From the NCBI GenBank assembly GCA_002049455.2, contig KV918847.1, positions 62,001 to 126,000 on the forward strand: a DNA stretch of 64,000 bases, given 5' to 3'. Below, piece by piece: positions 43,079 through 54,950 of this stretch. The DNA is from Porphyra umbilicalis. Taxonomy: Eukaryota > Rhodophyta > Bangiophyceae > Bangiales > Bangiaceae. How positions within the stretch are numbered: the first letter of the stretch is position 1; each line of letters starts with the position of its first letter. Both the position numbers and the translations under genes were made by a program. The notes under the pieces were generated by a model. The model was not told the origin of the DNA. It worked only from the letters and a program-made list of their open reading frames with translations, and ran no database searches.

Positions 43079-44069
43079 CTAAGATGGAGAGGATGACGGT
43101 CTGCTCGCTGCTGGGGTGGTCAATCTTTTGTGGAGCATGGAAGCGGATGAAGGCAGGGGAAGGAGCGTGGGATGAATTGCTTGCGCCGGGAGCGCAGGGA
43201 TGATTGAGCGAGTTGATGGAAAGGGGCAGAGATCAGAAGGAAAAGGCGAGGGGGAACACGTGGCCGGGGATCGGAGCGGCTCCGAGGCGGTAATGAAGGG
43301 GGCTGGGGCAATCAGGGCGTTCAAATGGGGAGCGCTGCGAAACGCCGGGCCAAAGGCCTTCTGGAAGACTTCCTTCATCCACAGGTCCAAGGTCGTGAGG
43401 GGACGCAGCTTTCTCCTCGAACAGAACCAGGTCATCAGAAACTAGTGGGCTCGGCGTGGAAATGCGGGCGTGCAGCTCGTAGACGAGCTCTTCGCCTTCC
43501 ACGGAGGTTGACTGCGGCAAACAGCGGCAGTGGACCACAGGGGGGTGGTCGAGGGGAGGGAGTGGAAGGGACGGTAGAGGGAGGGGGGGGCAGTCTACCG
43601 TCAGCGACACACAGCGGAGCTGTTTGCGTTCGCGCGCTCGTCCGGGACAGACTGGCGCCAAGGCGCGGACGCGGAAAACGAAGACTAGACCTAGTCAGCA
43701 AATGCCACAAGCTAACTACATATTGATTGACACGCGGCTGTCTACTTTTTCGGGCGCCAATGGAGTGGCTGGTTGGTTGCTTCGCGCGTGTGCGGGGCCG
43801 TAGCCGTTGTGCGAGCGCGGAAACAGGGCCGCCGCCACCCGCCCCCTTCCTCGGCCGACCATCCGACACGCTGCTCTACCTGCAATCCCCTGCTGACCCG
43901 CGTCTGTGCCCCTTTCCCCCTCACACCTTTGCATCTCCTTTTGGCCGTGTTGTTGCTGGCTCTGTGCCTCGCTGTTTTCTTTTACAATCTCCTCTACCTT
44001 CCCCACGCCACGCCACGCCATACCAGCCCGGCCCTTTTCCCGTTTTGGGTCGTTGCAAGCGCGGTGCTT

Positions 44070-44900
44070 CCGGGCCCCCGGCAACCACGAAGCAGATAGC
44101 GAGACGCGCTGCGCCGCCCGGCATCGCGGACGAGGTCAGCCTGTCGTTTGCGGACCATCAGGAAAAGTCCTCCTCGACCCTCAAGACCTATGAGCGGTTC
44201 ATCACCGGGAAAGACGGCTGGCTGCAGTGGACGGCTGCGCAAGCGTTGCCGCCGCTGTCTCTCAGGGCCAACGCGCCGGGCAACATCTCGAGGTACTACA
44301 TCTTCAGGAACCAGAGCCTCGAGCTGGGGGAGGACATAGGGAGGCAGCTGGTGGCAGCCATCGCCGCCTACTATGACAAGAATACATACTGCGACAAGGA
44401 CACGTGGCAGGCGGTGAGCAGTGTGAATGGGCTACCAGAATACACAGCTGGCAACCCGCCAACTACTCTAAGGTCAAAATCACGCAGACTGAACTTCACA
44501 AGGCGCGCGTGCGGACCGGCGACGACACCCCGGAGTTGGTCGATGTGATCGAGCCGGTACACATCCGTGCTTTTCATGCCCGCCACCTGCGCGGCCGTCG
44601 CCTACACGATTGAGACCCCCTTTCCATCATGCTTCATGCCGGTATGCAGATGGGGATGACGATGCTGCTGCCGTACAAAGAGCCCACCGACATGGAGACG
44701 TGCCACCTCGGGCCATCGTAGGAGGTTGGGTCGCTCCACACGTGCTTCAGCCTGGGCTCTACGAAGAACAGTTTCCAGCGCAAGGTGTACCACTTAGTGC
44801 CGTGGCCGACATCGATGTCCTTGGATCCACGGTACGGCACCTTCGTTTGGCTTCTGACGTTTTCTTTTCCTGGCCGGTTGCTTTCCTGTCTTGAAAATGC
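44070..44900 (+). pseudogene. Possible tyrosine-recombinase (Crypton-like) remnant
   Basis: Three partly overlapping frames give a plausible order. First, a core-binding-like helix pair with Ser/Thr-rich start (SSTLKTYERFITGKDGWLQW), then a middle (ANYSKVKITQTELHKARVRT). Last, a segment at 44625-44850 resembling the start of a recombinase catalytic domain: a GMQMGMTMLLPYKE-like helix followed by a STKNSFQRKVYHLVPW-like beta pair with Lys. Frame changes occur near 44410 and 44615 and a TAG lies near 44720. I cannot find the catalytic Arg/His-x2-Arg/Tyr set, so the family call is tentative. Confidence 0.3.
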
Positions 44901-45107
44901 CATTCTCGATTATATATTTCCTCATTGTTTGTATGGATTCGTTTTTGTTGCTAACAATGTTCGACCAATGTCGGTTTTTCTTTTTCCTGGTCTTGCACAG
45001 ATTTGACCCCGTGGTGGCCTTTGCCTGTTGGACGCGCCTGCGTCGCGGTGCTCCTGGATACATGTACCCCTCCTTCCGGCTGATTGGGGGCAGACTGCGT
45101 ATCTACT

Positions 45108-45502
45108 GCTGATCCCCGAATTTTGTCCTGGTGGACAGAGACTGACTTGCGAACCGACTCTCTCCACCAATCAGATGTGCCCCTGGGACTGATGTGGTGC
45201 TCCCGATTGCTTACATGTGCCCATGCAGCATGGAAATCAACATCAGCTCCGCTTCTTTTCCGCACTTCTGGCGAGCAGACAGTAGAAAATCTCACGATCT
45301 CGCGTGGGCAGCTTGCTCCGTGCCAAGAAAAGCGGATCAAGCGGCAACAAACAGTGAGTTCTGCTCGATGCAAGGTCCTGGCACAGAATGCGGGCTTTCT
45401 TTTGGCTTCGATGCCTTCTTACTGTCGTTTTAGACCAATAGAGTGCTCTTATTCAGAGTCAGTCTCTGTCTCTGTCCCCCATGACAAAATTCGGGGATCA
45501 GC
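45108..45502. mobile_element. Short inverted-repeat element C (395 bp)
   Basis: Inverted ends starting GCTGATCCCCGAATTTTGTC at 45108, matched in inverted orientation at 45483-45502. Similarity continues inward for about 20 more bases (GGACAGAGACTGACT) with a small insertion. No obvious duplication in the flanks (..ATCTACT / AATATCC..). Non-coding. Confidence 0.85.
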
Positions 45503-45880
45503 AATATCCGGACAGAAAGATGTCTGCCCCCGCTTTTGTGGAGCTGTTGCGGGAGTACTACGAGCCATGTGGCGTCCATGACCCCAAGTTATTGGCCGCG
45601 CACACCCTGAAGCGGTCTGGGTGATAGCTCTACAAGACCCTGGGACTTTCTCACACTTGAATACTGGACCAGGGCGGATGGAACGACTTTCAGTCGTTCT
45701 CGAGATACCTGGGCGGATCGATCCGCGTGGCGCAGCGGGGTACGTACGGGCGGGGACGGTGGTAGGACCTCTACAGCAGAAAAGTGCTCAGCGTATCTTC
45801 TTTTCTTAGACTGACATGGGGGGAGGCCGTGCGGGCTTTTTTCGAGGGGGGCGGTGTCGCTCCCGACCGGCTTTGCGCTA

Positions 45881-46178
45881 GTGTCTATTCTACCGCAGCA
45901 TCATTTGATGCGAATCGCATCAAATGATGCCCATTTTCGGAGCGTTCGTTTTCGTACTTCCCGACCTCTGACGCTCTTTTTGACAGCAGAAACGGACTCA
46001 GCGATGCCTTGTTATTCTTGGGGGAGATCGCAGCCAATATGCTATGGGTACAAACGGGGGGTGCTCCAGATGCCTCAACAGGGGGGGTCGAACCGTCGTT
46101 GTCTGGCCCTGTGACAGAGTGCATCATTTGATGCCCAACCGGGCATCATTTCATGCCCGATTGCGGTAGTATAGACAC
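45881..46178. mobile_element. GTGTC..GACAC family, copy 2 (298 bp)
   Basis: Ends GTGTCTATTCTACCGC (45881-45896) and inverted copy at 46163-46178 match at 15 of 16 positions, with TA on both sides. Subterminal palindromes are GCATCATTTGATGC/GCATCAAATGATGC, two near each end. Same terminus and layout as copy 1 but different palindrome arms. Confidence 0.88.
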
Positions 46179-46969
46179 TAGGTCGGATGTGGCGGTGTTC
46201 AGGAGTCCTGTCATAGTACTGGCTCCGGCTGTCCACTTAAGCTGGACAAAGCGGCATTTTGTAGATGATGGACCACGCTATGAACTTTTGTGCGGCGCGT
46301 ATCCGCACCATTGTAGGGATGAAACATAGGCGTGGGGGCACGTCATGCAGTGCAACCCCTCACTTGACCGTCCTGCAGTTGTTCCGATCGGCACAACTGA
46401 GGGGAGGGTCCACCTCAGTAGCCCCCACAGATAAGATATTTTGGATTTATTTGTCGCCTTCCATGCAGGTGCGTTTGCATCATAGAGTCAGCTTTTATGG
46501 GGGCCATATGTACTTGAAAGCAGGGCATATTGTATTTTTGACACTCATTTCTGGGGTACTGCCCCACGCACAACCGACGTTTCCTCTCACGTCAACATGC
46601 GCAGCTGGCCACCTCCACAGTCACCTCACCCAGCGGCAAACAGCGGTCGCCGTCGACCGTCTTTCCCCGCACTGACAGTCCTTTTACTCCGCCATCCCCA
46701 GACATCTCCTTTGCCCCTCCATTGTAAGATGGAGGGTGCTTCACCCGCCCCCACCCCCCAACCCCAGCCCATATTATTCATTGCGTCTCTGCTCACGGCG
46801 GCGGCTTTGGCTCCCAATGCCTCCGCTGTCGTAGGCGCGAGCTCAGGAGCCATCAAGGCTCTGAACTCTGCCGCAGCGACCGCTCTGGGCGTCGTGCATA
46901 ACACGGTGCGTGACGCCGTGGCCACAAGAGCGACGACCCCCCCCCCTCTCGCGGTGACCGCGACTCCGG

Positions 46970-47902
46970 ATGCTGAACATGGACGTGGCTGCATTGTTTT
47001 ATCAACTCGCTCCATCCAACACCTACGTTCTCGAGAGTGACGCCAAGGAGGCGCGCGGGACGGAGCTACGACGGGCCAAGGCGCGAATCACGCTCATTAT
47101 CACGGTCAATGCGACAGAAACCTTCAAATCAATTGCAGTCATTGGCAAGGCGGCTCAGCCGGTCTGCTTCCGCGGGAACTCCGACCCACCGGAACGATAT
47201 TATTCCCAGCGAAAAGGGTGGATGGACTCCACAGTCTACGCCGAGTGGTTGACTGACCTAAGCGACGATGGGGCTATGCTTACAAACAAGCGGGGCTTCC
47301 TGGTGATGGACAATGCTTCGGGTCACGATGCGTCGGCAAAAAAAGCTCGCTTCGACATTGATTGGTTGCCGCCGAACACGACGGCGCGTTCTCAACCCTG
47401 TGATCAAGGCGTGATTAACGCAACGGAGACCACGTACAGACGGTAGATGGTGCTCGGCATGCTCACGACGTTTGACAAGCACTTTGACGAAATGTCGAAC
47501 GAGCGTGCCGCACGCAAGGCGCGCGAGGCACGGGCGAAGTCGGGAGCCTTGGGCGTGGCGGACAGTCGGAGCCCGCATGTGCTCGACGCAATGCAATTCG
47601 TCAAGGCGGCGTTTGACGCAGTGACTCCCGCGTCCATCATGCGTTGCTGGCTACGGGCCAGCTGCACTCCGGTGGACGTGCACGACCAGATTCAGGCCCG
47701 CCTGCAGGCGGTGGCGGCGGGCGTGCCCGAACCGGCGGGTCCGCGGGTCGACGATGCCCGGGAGAATGTGACGATGCTCGGACAGGCGCGCAGTCTCGGG
47801 CCGGATGGCTGTGCAGCGGGCGAAGCTCCCAGTGCGAATCATTTTGTGTCTGGGACTCATCCAGATGCTCTCGACGTTATTGTGCAGTGGTTGGATAAGT
47901 AG
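46970..47902 (+). pseudogene. Tigger/jerky-type DDE transposase, N-terminally truncated, in-frame stop
   Basis: Encodes the DDE_1 catalytic domain. The first block has NMDVAALFYQLAPSNTYV, where the family has NMDE; the catalytic Asp is kept and the next residue altered. Then follow KARITLIITVNAT, VIGKAAQPVCFR, the second Asp block FLVMDNASGHDA, and LPPNTTARSQPCDQGVI with the third acidic site. TAG at 47444-47446 interrupts it, and the frame then continues in register for 150 codons to 47902. The DNA-binding N-terminus is missing. Contained between the 22-bp inverted ends. Confidence 0.85.
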
Positions 47903-48495
47903 ACCAGCCCAGCTTCTATCTTTGCTGCCGTGGGTGAGGAGACCGAGACGTGGTGATAAAATTATCTTCTCTATCTCGCATATCTGATGCCCACCGGAGC
48001 CTGAGCCGACCTCGCCTGAGCGGCAGCCAGCTTGCGTACCGACGCAAGCTGCGGGCGGAGTTTTTCGGCGCACAGCATGATTTAGACAGGTGACGCGGTG
48101 CGCAGCATCACGCACTGCACCATGCGTGGCCCGAGCACACGCATTGGTTGTCCCCCATCCCCCACAACTGGTCCGCACCTGCGCGGCTTCTCTCATTGCA
48201 CGTTCAGTAGGTTGTCGCTGCTTGTGGCACTGAGTTCTTCAAGTCAAAGCGGCAGTCGGCGCGACAGGTGAACACGACCAAGTCGGATCTGTGCCGCGTC
48301 CGACAGAGACAAGCCATGAGAAACCAAGCCGAGCAAAAGTGATTCGCTCGGCCGTCCATTGGTCGGAACTTGGGAGAACTTAGTTGGTAAAATTGAGGCT
48401 CTTTCGACACAGCCTGTCCGTGGAAACGCACCTCAAGGTGTGTCATTGAAATATCATGGATCGGACGCGGAGGGCCACTTTCATGTCCTACCCCA
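47903..48495. other. 3' non-coding part of the Tigger element
   Basis: No gene seen. A short inverted GCTTGCGTACCGACGCAAGC lies near 48029-48048. Confidence 0.4.
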
Positions 48496-48517
48496 GGTCA
48501 AGTGAGGGGTTGCACTG

Positions 48518-50701
48518 TGGTCTATTTTGGGCTTTCAGAACGCGCAGATGACTAAAAACCGGTCACAGACGTCTCCTGAGGGCAGAAACGGGGTCGACGG
48601 ACCTCATTCACCCGTTCTCACATAGGGGGAGCACGCGAACTCCTATGTATGTGTGTGGGCGGCCACCCCGTGACCCCTGGGGCATAGAGTGGGGGGGGGG
48701 GATGGCTGCAGCGAGCGTGGGCGAGTCGAGTCCCATGTTCATGGATAGTCATGCATGGCCCTCGCAATGGAATGTAGGGGGCGGCACACTCTCTGTCCTG
48801 ACATGAACGATGTCAGAGTATGCCTGACGCCGTTTCTGACACCTGGACAGTAATAGTCTCGTGTGCGACGCACTTGGCGCGCCGAGGCAGATGAAGTGGA
48901 AAAGCCCGAAGGACTGCCCAGCAGCCTAACGCCCCACCCATATATGAGCGTTTCAGCCCAACCGTGGGGTGACCACGAAAAAACTGGGGGACCTGAGGAG
49001 ACACCCCTCAGTGATCACATCAACTGGGGTCGCGGTCCCCCTGTCCCAAAAGAGGGTAGCTTAAATGGGGGGGGGTCGTCTGGTGCGTACGGGGGGTACT
49101 AGTATCGACGCTGGTGCCAAACTCCGGCGAAGTCCCGAAATCTTCCAAAGTCCTTGCAAGTCCCCCCGATTGCGTTCAGGAGCTTCTCCCCTGCCAGTAT
49201 GTCTGTCGGGAACTAGAGCACGACGGCTTTCCCCACTTGGGGCTCGGAGAAGCCCGTGACGCTCACACCGCTGACGCCAGCGCCCAAAACGTCGAGCCCT
49301 TCAGCGATAGGGTGCAGGAATGACTCCAAGTCAACAGGTTGTCCCGGTCCGCAGGTGATTCCGACGATAAATTGCAACACGACTTGAACCCGCGAGCTTG
49401 GACCGGCGCTGAGGATTGTGACAATTATCGGCCACCGTTCGAAATCGCGCTGCCTCCAAGCTTGAAAAATGTCCGTCGAAGGTCTCAGAGCGACGCACGT
49501 GTTCGTGGAATAGTAGCCCAACTGCACCAGTTTGCGAAAGATGGCGCCGCTCAACCAGTCTCGGGTCTTCGACAGGGCTGGTACCGGCGGCGTCCCGTGC
49601 TTCTTTCATGTCGTTGACCATGCCTGGAACGATATCGGGGTCGCCTAGCATCATTCTGAGGCAGGGGAGCAGTGGCCAGTAAGCCGCTTGCTTGTGGGGC
49701 TTGCCGTCGCTTCGGTAACGTGGAGTCTTACATATATCGCACTCGTGAGATTTTGTCTGCCAGCGGTGAAAGCGACACAGCCAGCGCTGTAGCAGTCGAC
49801 CTTTCTGTCGTATAGGTTGACACGTGCCGCCACCTTGTTATTTAAGATGTGAGGCGTGCGGCATGTAGGGGCAGCACGGCGCGGCCGCAGGTTGTCATCG
49901 GTCGCCTTCCGGGAAAGGCACTGCTGCACGATGAAGTTGTTTGCAAAACAATCGTCTACATTGTCTTCAAAGACGGACGCGTAGATGCAAACGCCGTTGT
50001 GAAGCAACTTGTGAGGCTGGGAGTCTGGCGCTGGCGCGCTCTGGGCCTCTGTGTTGCTCCCAGTGGCGTCGTCTGCTCCGCCCCCCACCCCCTTCGCCTT
50101 CACCTTCGCCGCCTTGCCCGGTCGCCCCTATCGCGGCCACCAGCGTCGGGATCGCACGGGCTGCCACTGCAGTGTTCCTGTGCGCTGCGCTGGCAGCCGC
50201 AGGCATCTCAACCACCGCTGCCTGATGACAAGAGATATGTTCGCTCCGTGACCGCCTGTGATGGAACCAGGTACTGCGCTGTAGCCAGGAGGAGCTACAC
50301 GGCACCCCACCACTGCACAGGGAGCAGCTACATTTTCGAAAAACCTGGTTGTCTGCGGGGAGAGGGCGGTGCATGAGTTCTGAGGGACCAGGAAGCCGGT
50401 GATAAAGCGGGCGGGGAGGGGGGAGGTGGTGTGGTGGTGGGGGGTGGACGAAAAGGCAGCAGGGGAGTGTGAAAGAAAAAGAGAGGGGGAGTGGTGGGGG
50501 TCTCGCGCGCAGGTGGCTGTTGTGAGTAGCATGATGACCTGAGCCACATGCTGGGTGGAAATATATAGGCTCTGGCTGAGGGGTGGCCTGCAAACGGAGC
50601 ACCATCCAGGCCGGTGCAAGACAGTTGTGTGGAAAAGTATGGCAAGCTAGCCCTGGGTTTTGGAGCTCCATGGCTCCTGATTGCAAGCTTTCAGATGACA
50701 A
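48518..50701. other. No gene recognised
   Basis: Only short ORFs. A purine-rich plus-strand stretch (GGGGAGGGGGGAGG) occurs at 50405-50490. No recognised motif. Confidence 0.35.
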
Positions 50702-51671
50702 GTGTCTACTCTACCACGCTCTGTGATCATTTGATCTCAACGATGTGATCATTTGATCCCATGTGGAAATCGTCGATCCCAGCGTTCCTTGATACGAAAC
50801 CGATTGATTTGGTGCCAACAAACTCGGGCTGTCGCGCTTCTTCTTCAGACCATGCAGAAGGGGAACATTGGCGCAAGTTCTGCGAGGAGACAAGGATCTT
50901 CGCATGGTTGCTAAAGAAAGACCCCGCAAGAAATGAACAATGAAAGCCTAGTCTGGTAGGCCCAACGTCGGTCCTCCCCTCCCCCCCCACCCAGAAAGCA
51001 GGCAAGCGGTGATTTCTTCTTGCATTGGATGGACAAAGACGCCCTGTTGGCACCACCATGGTCCTTTACTGCCGCTCTCTACGAGAGAGAATGACCGCGA
51101 GGATCAAGGGAGTCCATGTACACTCCCTAATAAGGCTCTTGGCGCACTGGGGGCTACCGGAGTTTCAACCAGCAGGTCCTCCGACACGGCCAAAAAAAGG
51201 TGGTGGGGGATGTTACGAGTTGACCTTCGTCCAGCCCCCCCCCCCGCTTTCCCTCCCTTTTCTTGCCCCTGATATATTCATACGCCTTTATATCATCCAT
51301 GAGGCCACCACTTCGTCGTTTTTGTGCTTTCTTCCGCAATCTTTGACCCCCATATGTGCCCGAGCGGTCACTGAATCTAGAGGAAGACTGTCCCACAAAA
51401 AGCCCGGATAGATGGTTGACTCTTCACGCCCAGGCAGCGGCCTCTTCCCCACCCTGTCGTACTCCTCCTGGGCGCACCAAAATTTGCAGTAATCACGCTT
51501 CTTAAGAAGTTTTGACCCAGAGTTGAAGCTCCATATGCTGGCCTACGACTAACCCGTCACCGTTGAGCTCATTTCTGAAGGCAGAATTGCTCCCCGGCCG
51601 GCGGTTTCCTCAGTGCACGGCAGAAAAACGTGGGATCATGTGATCCCCTGGGGATCAATTGATCACAAGGG

Positions 51672-52331
51672 CGTCACGGCCGGACACATGGCCCTCACAC
51701 CCGGGGAACCAGATCCTCGAGAAATAAGTCCCAATGACACATATTTCAAACTTCTTTCCGTTGGCGATCCACCTGTGGTCACCCCGTGGCTCATCAACCA
51801 TAACCGCGATCTCGAGACTTCCCTGGGACTAGTAACTCCCTTGGCGGGCCCCCAGGTAAGGGCCTAGTTATGTGTAAATCCGACTTGGACTGTTGGCCAA
51901 CATTACACCGCGCCCGTGACTCCGAGGCGCCGCGAGGGTGTCACGTAGCACCCTTGTCCCGCCTCTACTCAGGGCGGTATTCGAAGCTTCGGCCGTCCTC
52001 CGCTGAGACTGGCCCCATGGGCCCTGAGGGGAGGGTTTTCTGAGGGTCCTTGGCGGGTGTCTGAGGGTTTTTTTCGAAGGGTCTGAGGGGAACGGACGGG
52101 ATAAGAGGGCGAGGCGTGAGTGTTGCCTCGAGGCCTTCGACGCGGGCGAGTAAGCTTCCGGTCACACAACTCGTGTTTGTCGCACGAGGCGTCTCCCCCC
52201 GGTCGACGCCGTGCGTGTGTGCTCTTCGAGGTTTCCTTCCGGGGCGGGTATTCCCCGACCAGACTACCCGGCGACACGGTCTGGCTCGCCTTCCTCCCAA
52301 CTGGGCGGGGTAGGCTGAGCGTGTTCTCACA
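51672..52331 (+). repeat. 5' LTR
   Basis: Direct repeat of 61352-62011. Nearly identical from the GGGCGGTATTCGAAGC motif onward, more diverged in the first 200 bp. Confidence 0.92.
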
Positions 52332-52415
52332 TTAGGTGGAGCAGCAGGGGAGGAAGGCGACTCAATCTTCCTCGAACTGGTGGCGGGGCGCCAACCCGCC
52401 TCGGAGGGAACCTAG

Positions 52416-54749
52416 TTGGTCCTCCACCCCATGGTGCCTTGCGCTGCGGGCAGCGCCCCGCAACGCCAGGTTTTCCTGAGTCCGGCCGGGTCGATGGCCC
52501 ATGGGGGGGGGAATGGAGACCCCCCTGGTGTGGAGGTGCCTGGTGACGGGGGGGATGGGTCTTCCCCCCCCAGAGGCGGATCGTTGGTTGACGATCGCCA
52601 CTCCAGTGCATGCATCACGGATGTGGATGCCCGCCGGCAGCGGACTTTGTTCCAGCCCTTGCCCCCGGGCCTCGATCCGACTGGGAATCGCCCCCCAGCA
52701 GGCGCCCCCTTGGGTAGTACTCACCCCGAGGCGGCCCTGTCGGGTGCTGGCACTCATTTCGGCGTAGGACAGCTGCCCGACGTTACCACGTGGGGCGGTG
52801 GGTCTGTGCCACCACCGGCACGGGAACCTGCCGGTGGGAGCTCTAGTCGTGCTCCCCCAGGTTCACGGAGTGAAAAGGATGCCCCGGCGCACAAGCACAG
52901 CGCCGGGACCCACGGTATCGGTCCCTCGGCCCTCCGGCCCGGTGGGAGATCCCCTCTCGGTGCTTGGGAGGGGGGGGTGATGCCAGACTCGGCAAGGGAG
53001 CCTGCGGGTGGGAGCTCTTGTAGTGCTCCCCCAGGCTTACGGGGTGCCAGGGATGGCCAGGGTCTCGAATGGCGAGACGACGTGGCCGAGTTTGCTCGGT
53101 CTGAAGTTACCCGATCGCTAGTTACGATGTTGAGGGGCTCTACACCCAGGCCCACTGAGCGCCGGGGCCGAGCCCGACGCCCTTCCCGTCGGCGGCGACG
53201 CGACAACTCGTCGTCGTCGTCCACCACTGACGTCTCCCGCTCGGGGGACGAGTCCGCCGTTGCGGCCCTACTAGGTGCGTTTCGCGCTATCCCCACGCCG
53301 TCGAAGGTGAGGGAGGGTACTCGGGGTATTGACCCGAGGACCCAACCGACTCCTAAATCGGCGCGGGGTGAGCAAGGCGGGCGGGCGGCGCAAGAGCTAC
53401 CCCGGGGTATTGACCCGGGGTTCCCGACGCAACTCTCCTCCGCGACCGGTACGGAGGCCGAGGGGTGGCCGACTCAAGCCACCCCGACACCACCGACTCG
53501 GGTGTTGCCTCCCAAGATTGTGGTGAACCACCCGTACTACCGGATGATGTTCGATTGTGAGACCTACGCGTTAGACAACAAGTCGGTTGTCTACACGCGG
53601 CGCCAGCCCCGTACTTTGGGCCGGCGCAAGAAGGACGTGGCTCAATCCTTCGGGGTACGCGACGAGTGGGACGGTTCCCCCCCTGCCAAGGTCTTTCAGT
53701 TCTTGCGCAAGTTCGCCAAGGCCTGTGACGACAACGGCATCTCCAAAGACGAAGCCTTTCACATCCTTCAAGACTTTATTAAGGAAACTCGTAAGTCAGA
53801 GGTGATGATGGTTATGCCAACTTGCCGGGCGGGTAACCCCGGCGAGGTCATTTCCTACCTGGAGCTCATCAACTGGATGCTCTGGTGTCACGTCGACGTG
53901 TCCTCAGTGGCTACTCTTGTCGAGACCCTTAACGTCGCGGTCCAACGGGACGACGACGACAAGTTGTCCTTCGCCGAGCGTCTCCGCCGCCTCAACACCG
54001 CGTGCGGGCCCATGTACGGCGAGGGCGCGCTCAAGAGGGGATTTGTGGAAGGTGTCCACCGCGCCGCGCGCGCCACTGTTCGGGAGCAAAACACCCTCGG
54101 CACGACTATGGTGGAGTTAGCTCGCGTCGCCCAGACTAAGGGCGACCAACACCGCTGGCTACGACTCGAGCAGCTTGAGGAGCGGACCAAGGAGCGAGAA
54201 GTGTTTGCGGAAGAGGCCCGGCTCCAGCGGCAAGCTCGTGCGGCCGCACTTCCCCGTGTCACAGAGGGAACACGGGGTTACCCACCGCAGGACGCCCCCA
54301 TTCGGGTCGTCGGGGCCGTGGACGCCCCTACTTCTGGCGCCCGGTACGATGCGGTCCGACCTCGGGCACCGGACGGCTCGACTCCCGGGGGCGGCGACAT
54401 CTCACGCCGCCGGTCCCGACAGAAGGATGAGTCGTCCCGGCCCAAACCCCGGGCGAGAGAGTACCCTTGCTGGCATTGTGGCAAGGTGGGTCATTGGGCC
54501 GAGGTGTGCCCCACCTTGGACGTCCGCCTACGTGACCGGTTGGCGATATCCAGTCGCTGGTCCCCTCTTGGGGCGCCCTCGGGCTCCCGCGATACCCAGC
54601 GGATGGGCCGGCGAGATGCCGTTGCCATTCCCAACGAGGACTCCAGCTCGAGCGGCGAGGAGTCGACGCCGCTTGAGAAGGGGAAACCACAGGCCGAGCC
54701 TGAGTGCGGACCGGCCACCTCCTCTGAGTACGAGGAGGGAAACGAGTAA
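52416..54749 (+). CDS. Gag-like protein of the chromovirus, CCHC zinc knuckle
   Basis: An intact 777-codon frame. The first ~370 residues are Gly/Pro/Ser-rich and low complexity. Then follows a capsid-like helical region (FQFLRKFAKACDDNGISKDE, YLELINWMLWCHVDVSS). At about residue 685 lies a zinc knuckle CWHCGKVGHWAEVC (C-x2-C-x4-H-x4-C) for nucleic-acid binding. The acidic end SSEYEEGNE is followed by a stop. ATG 52494 is an alternative start. It is the only undamaged gene of this retrotransposon. Confidence 0.85.
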   Translation: MVLHPMVPCAAGSAPQRQVFLSPAGSMAHGGGNGDPPGVEVPGDGGDGSSPPRGGSLVDDRHSSACITDVDARRQRTLFQPLPPGLDPTGNRPPAGAPLGSTHPEAALSGAGTHFGVGQLPDVTTWGGGSVPPPAREPAGGSSSRAPPGSRSEKDAPAHKHSAGTHGIGPSALRPGGRSPLGAWEGGVMPDSAREPAGGSSCSAPPGLRGARDGQGLEWRDDVAEFARSEVTRSLVTMLRGSTPRPTERRGRARRPSRRRRRDNSSSSSTTDVSRSGDESAVAALLGAFRAIPTPSKVREGTRGIDPRTQPTPKSARGEQGGRAAQELPRGIDPGFPTQLSSATGTEAEGWPTQATPTPPTRVLPPKIVVNHPYYRMMFDCETYALDNKSVVYTRRQPRTLGRRKKDVAQSFGVRDEWDGSPPAKVFQFLRKFAKACDDNGISKDEAFHILQDFIKETRKSEVMMVMPTCRAGNPGEVISYLELINWMLWCHVDVSSVATLVETLNVAVQRDDDDKLSFAERLRRLNTACGPMYGEGALKRGFVEGVHRAARATVREQNTLGTTMVELARVAQTKGDQHRWLRLEQLEERTKEREVFAEEARLQRQARAAALPRVTEGTRGYPPQDAPIRVVGAVDAPTSGARYDAVRPRAPDGSTPGGGDISRRRSRQKDESSRPKPRAREYPCWHCGKVGHWAEVCPTLDVRLRDRLAISSRWSPLGAPSGSRDTQRMGRRDAVAIPNEDSSSSGEESTPLEKGKPQAEPECGPATSSEYEEGNE

Positions 54750-54950
54750 CCACCGGTGTTGGGCCCTCCCCGTGGCGACCGGTGGACCCAACCCGGGGCG
54801 TGGATGTGATGCCAGTACGCATTCAATCCCAACCCAAGGGGATGCGCCCTCGGGACGCACCCCTCCCGAAAGAACTGGACGGCTGGAATATGGTGGCCAT
54901 CCTCACGGGGTCCAACTATAGTTATAGTGCCCAGCCAAAGTGAATGCGCT

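Larger units (their letters stand above)
46348..48517 (+). mobile_element. Tigger/pogo-type transposon (2.2 kb)
   Basis: Perfect 22-bp inverted ends starting CAGTGCAACCCCTCACTT (46348-46369 and 48496-48517). CAGT is the usual start of pogo/Tigger ends. The flanking dinucleotides are TG on both sides rather than the expected TA. It contains a broken DDE transposase. The 600 bp between the left end and the transposase lacks the expected helix-turn-helix and CENP-B-type DNA-binding region. Confidence 0.85.

Noticed and set aside
19376-47446. Reassigned TAG codon (non-standard genetic code)
   Set aside because: TAG interrupts several conserved frames, but TAA and TGA do so too in the same elements, and the NB-ARC gene has a frameshift as well. 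Decay is the simpler reading.
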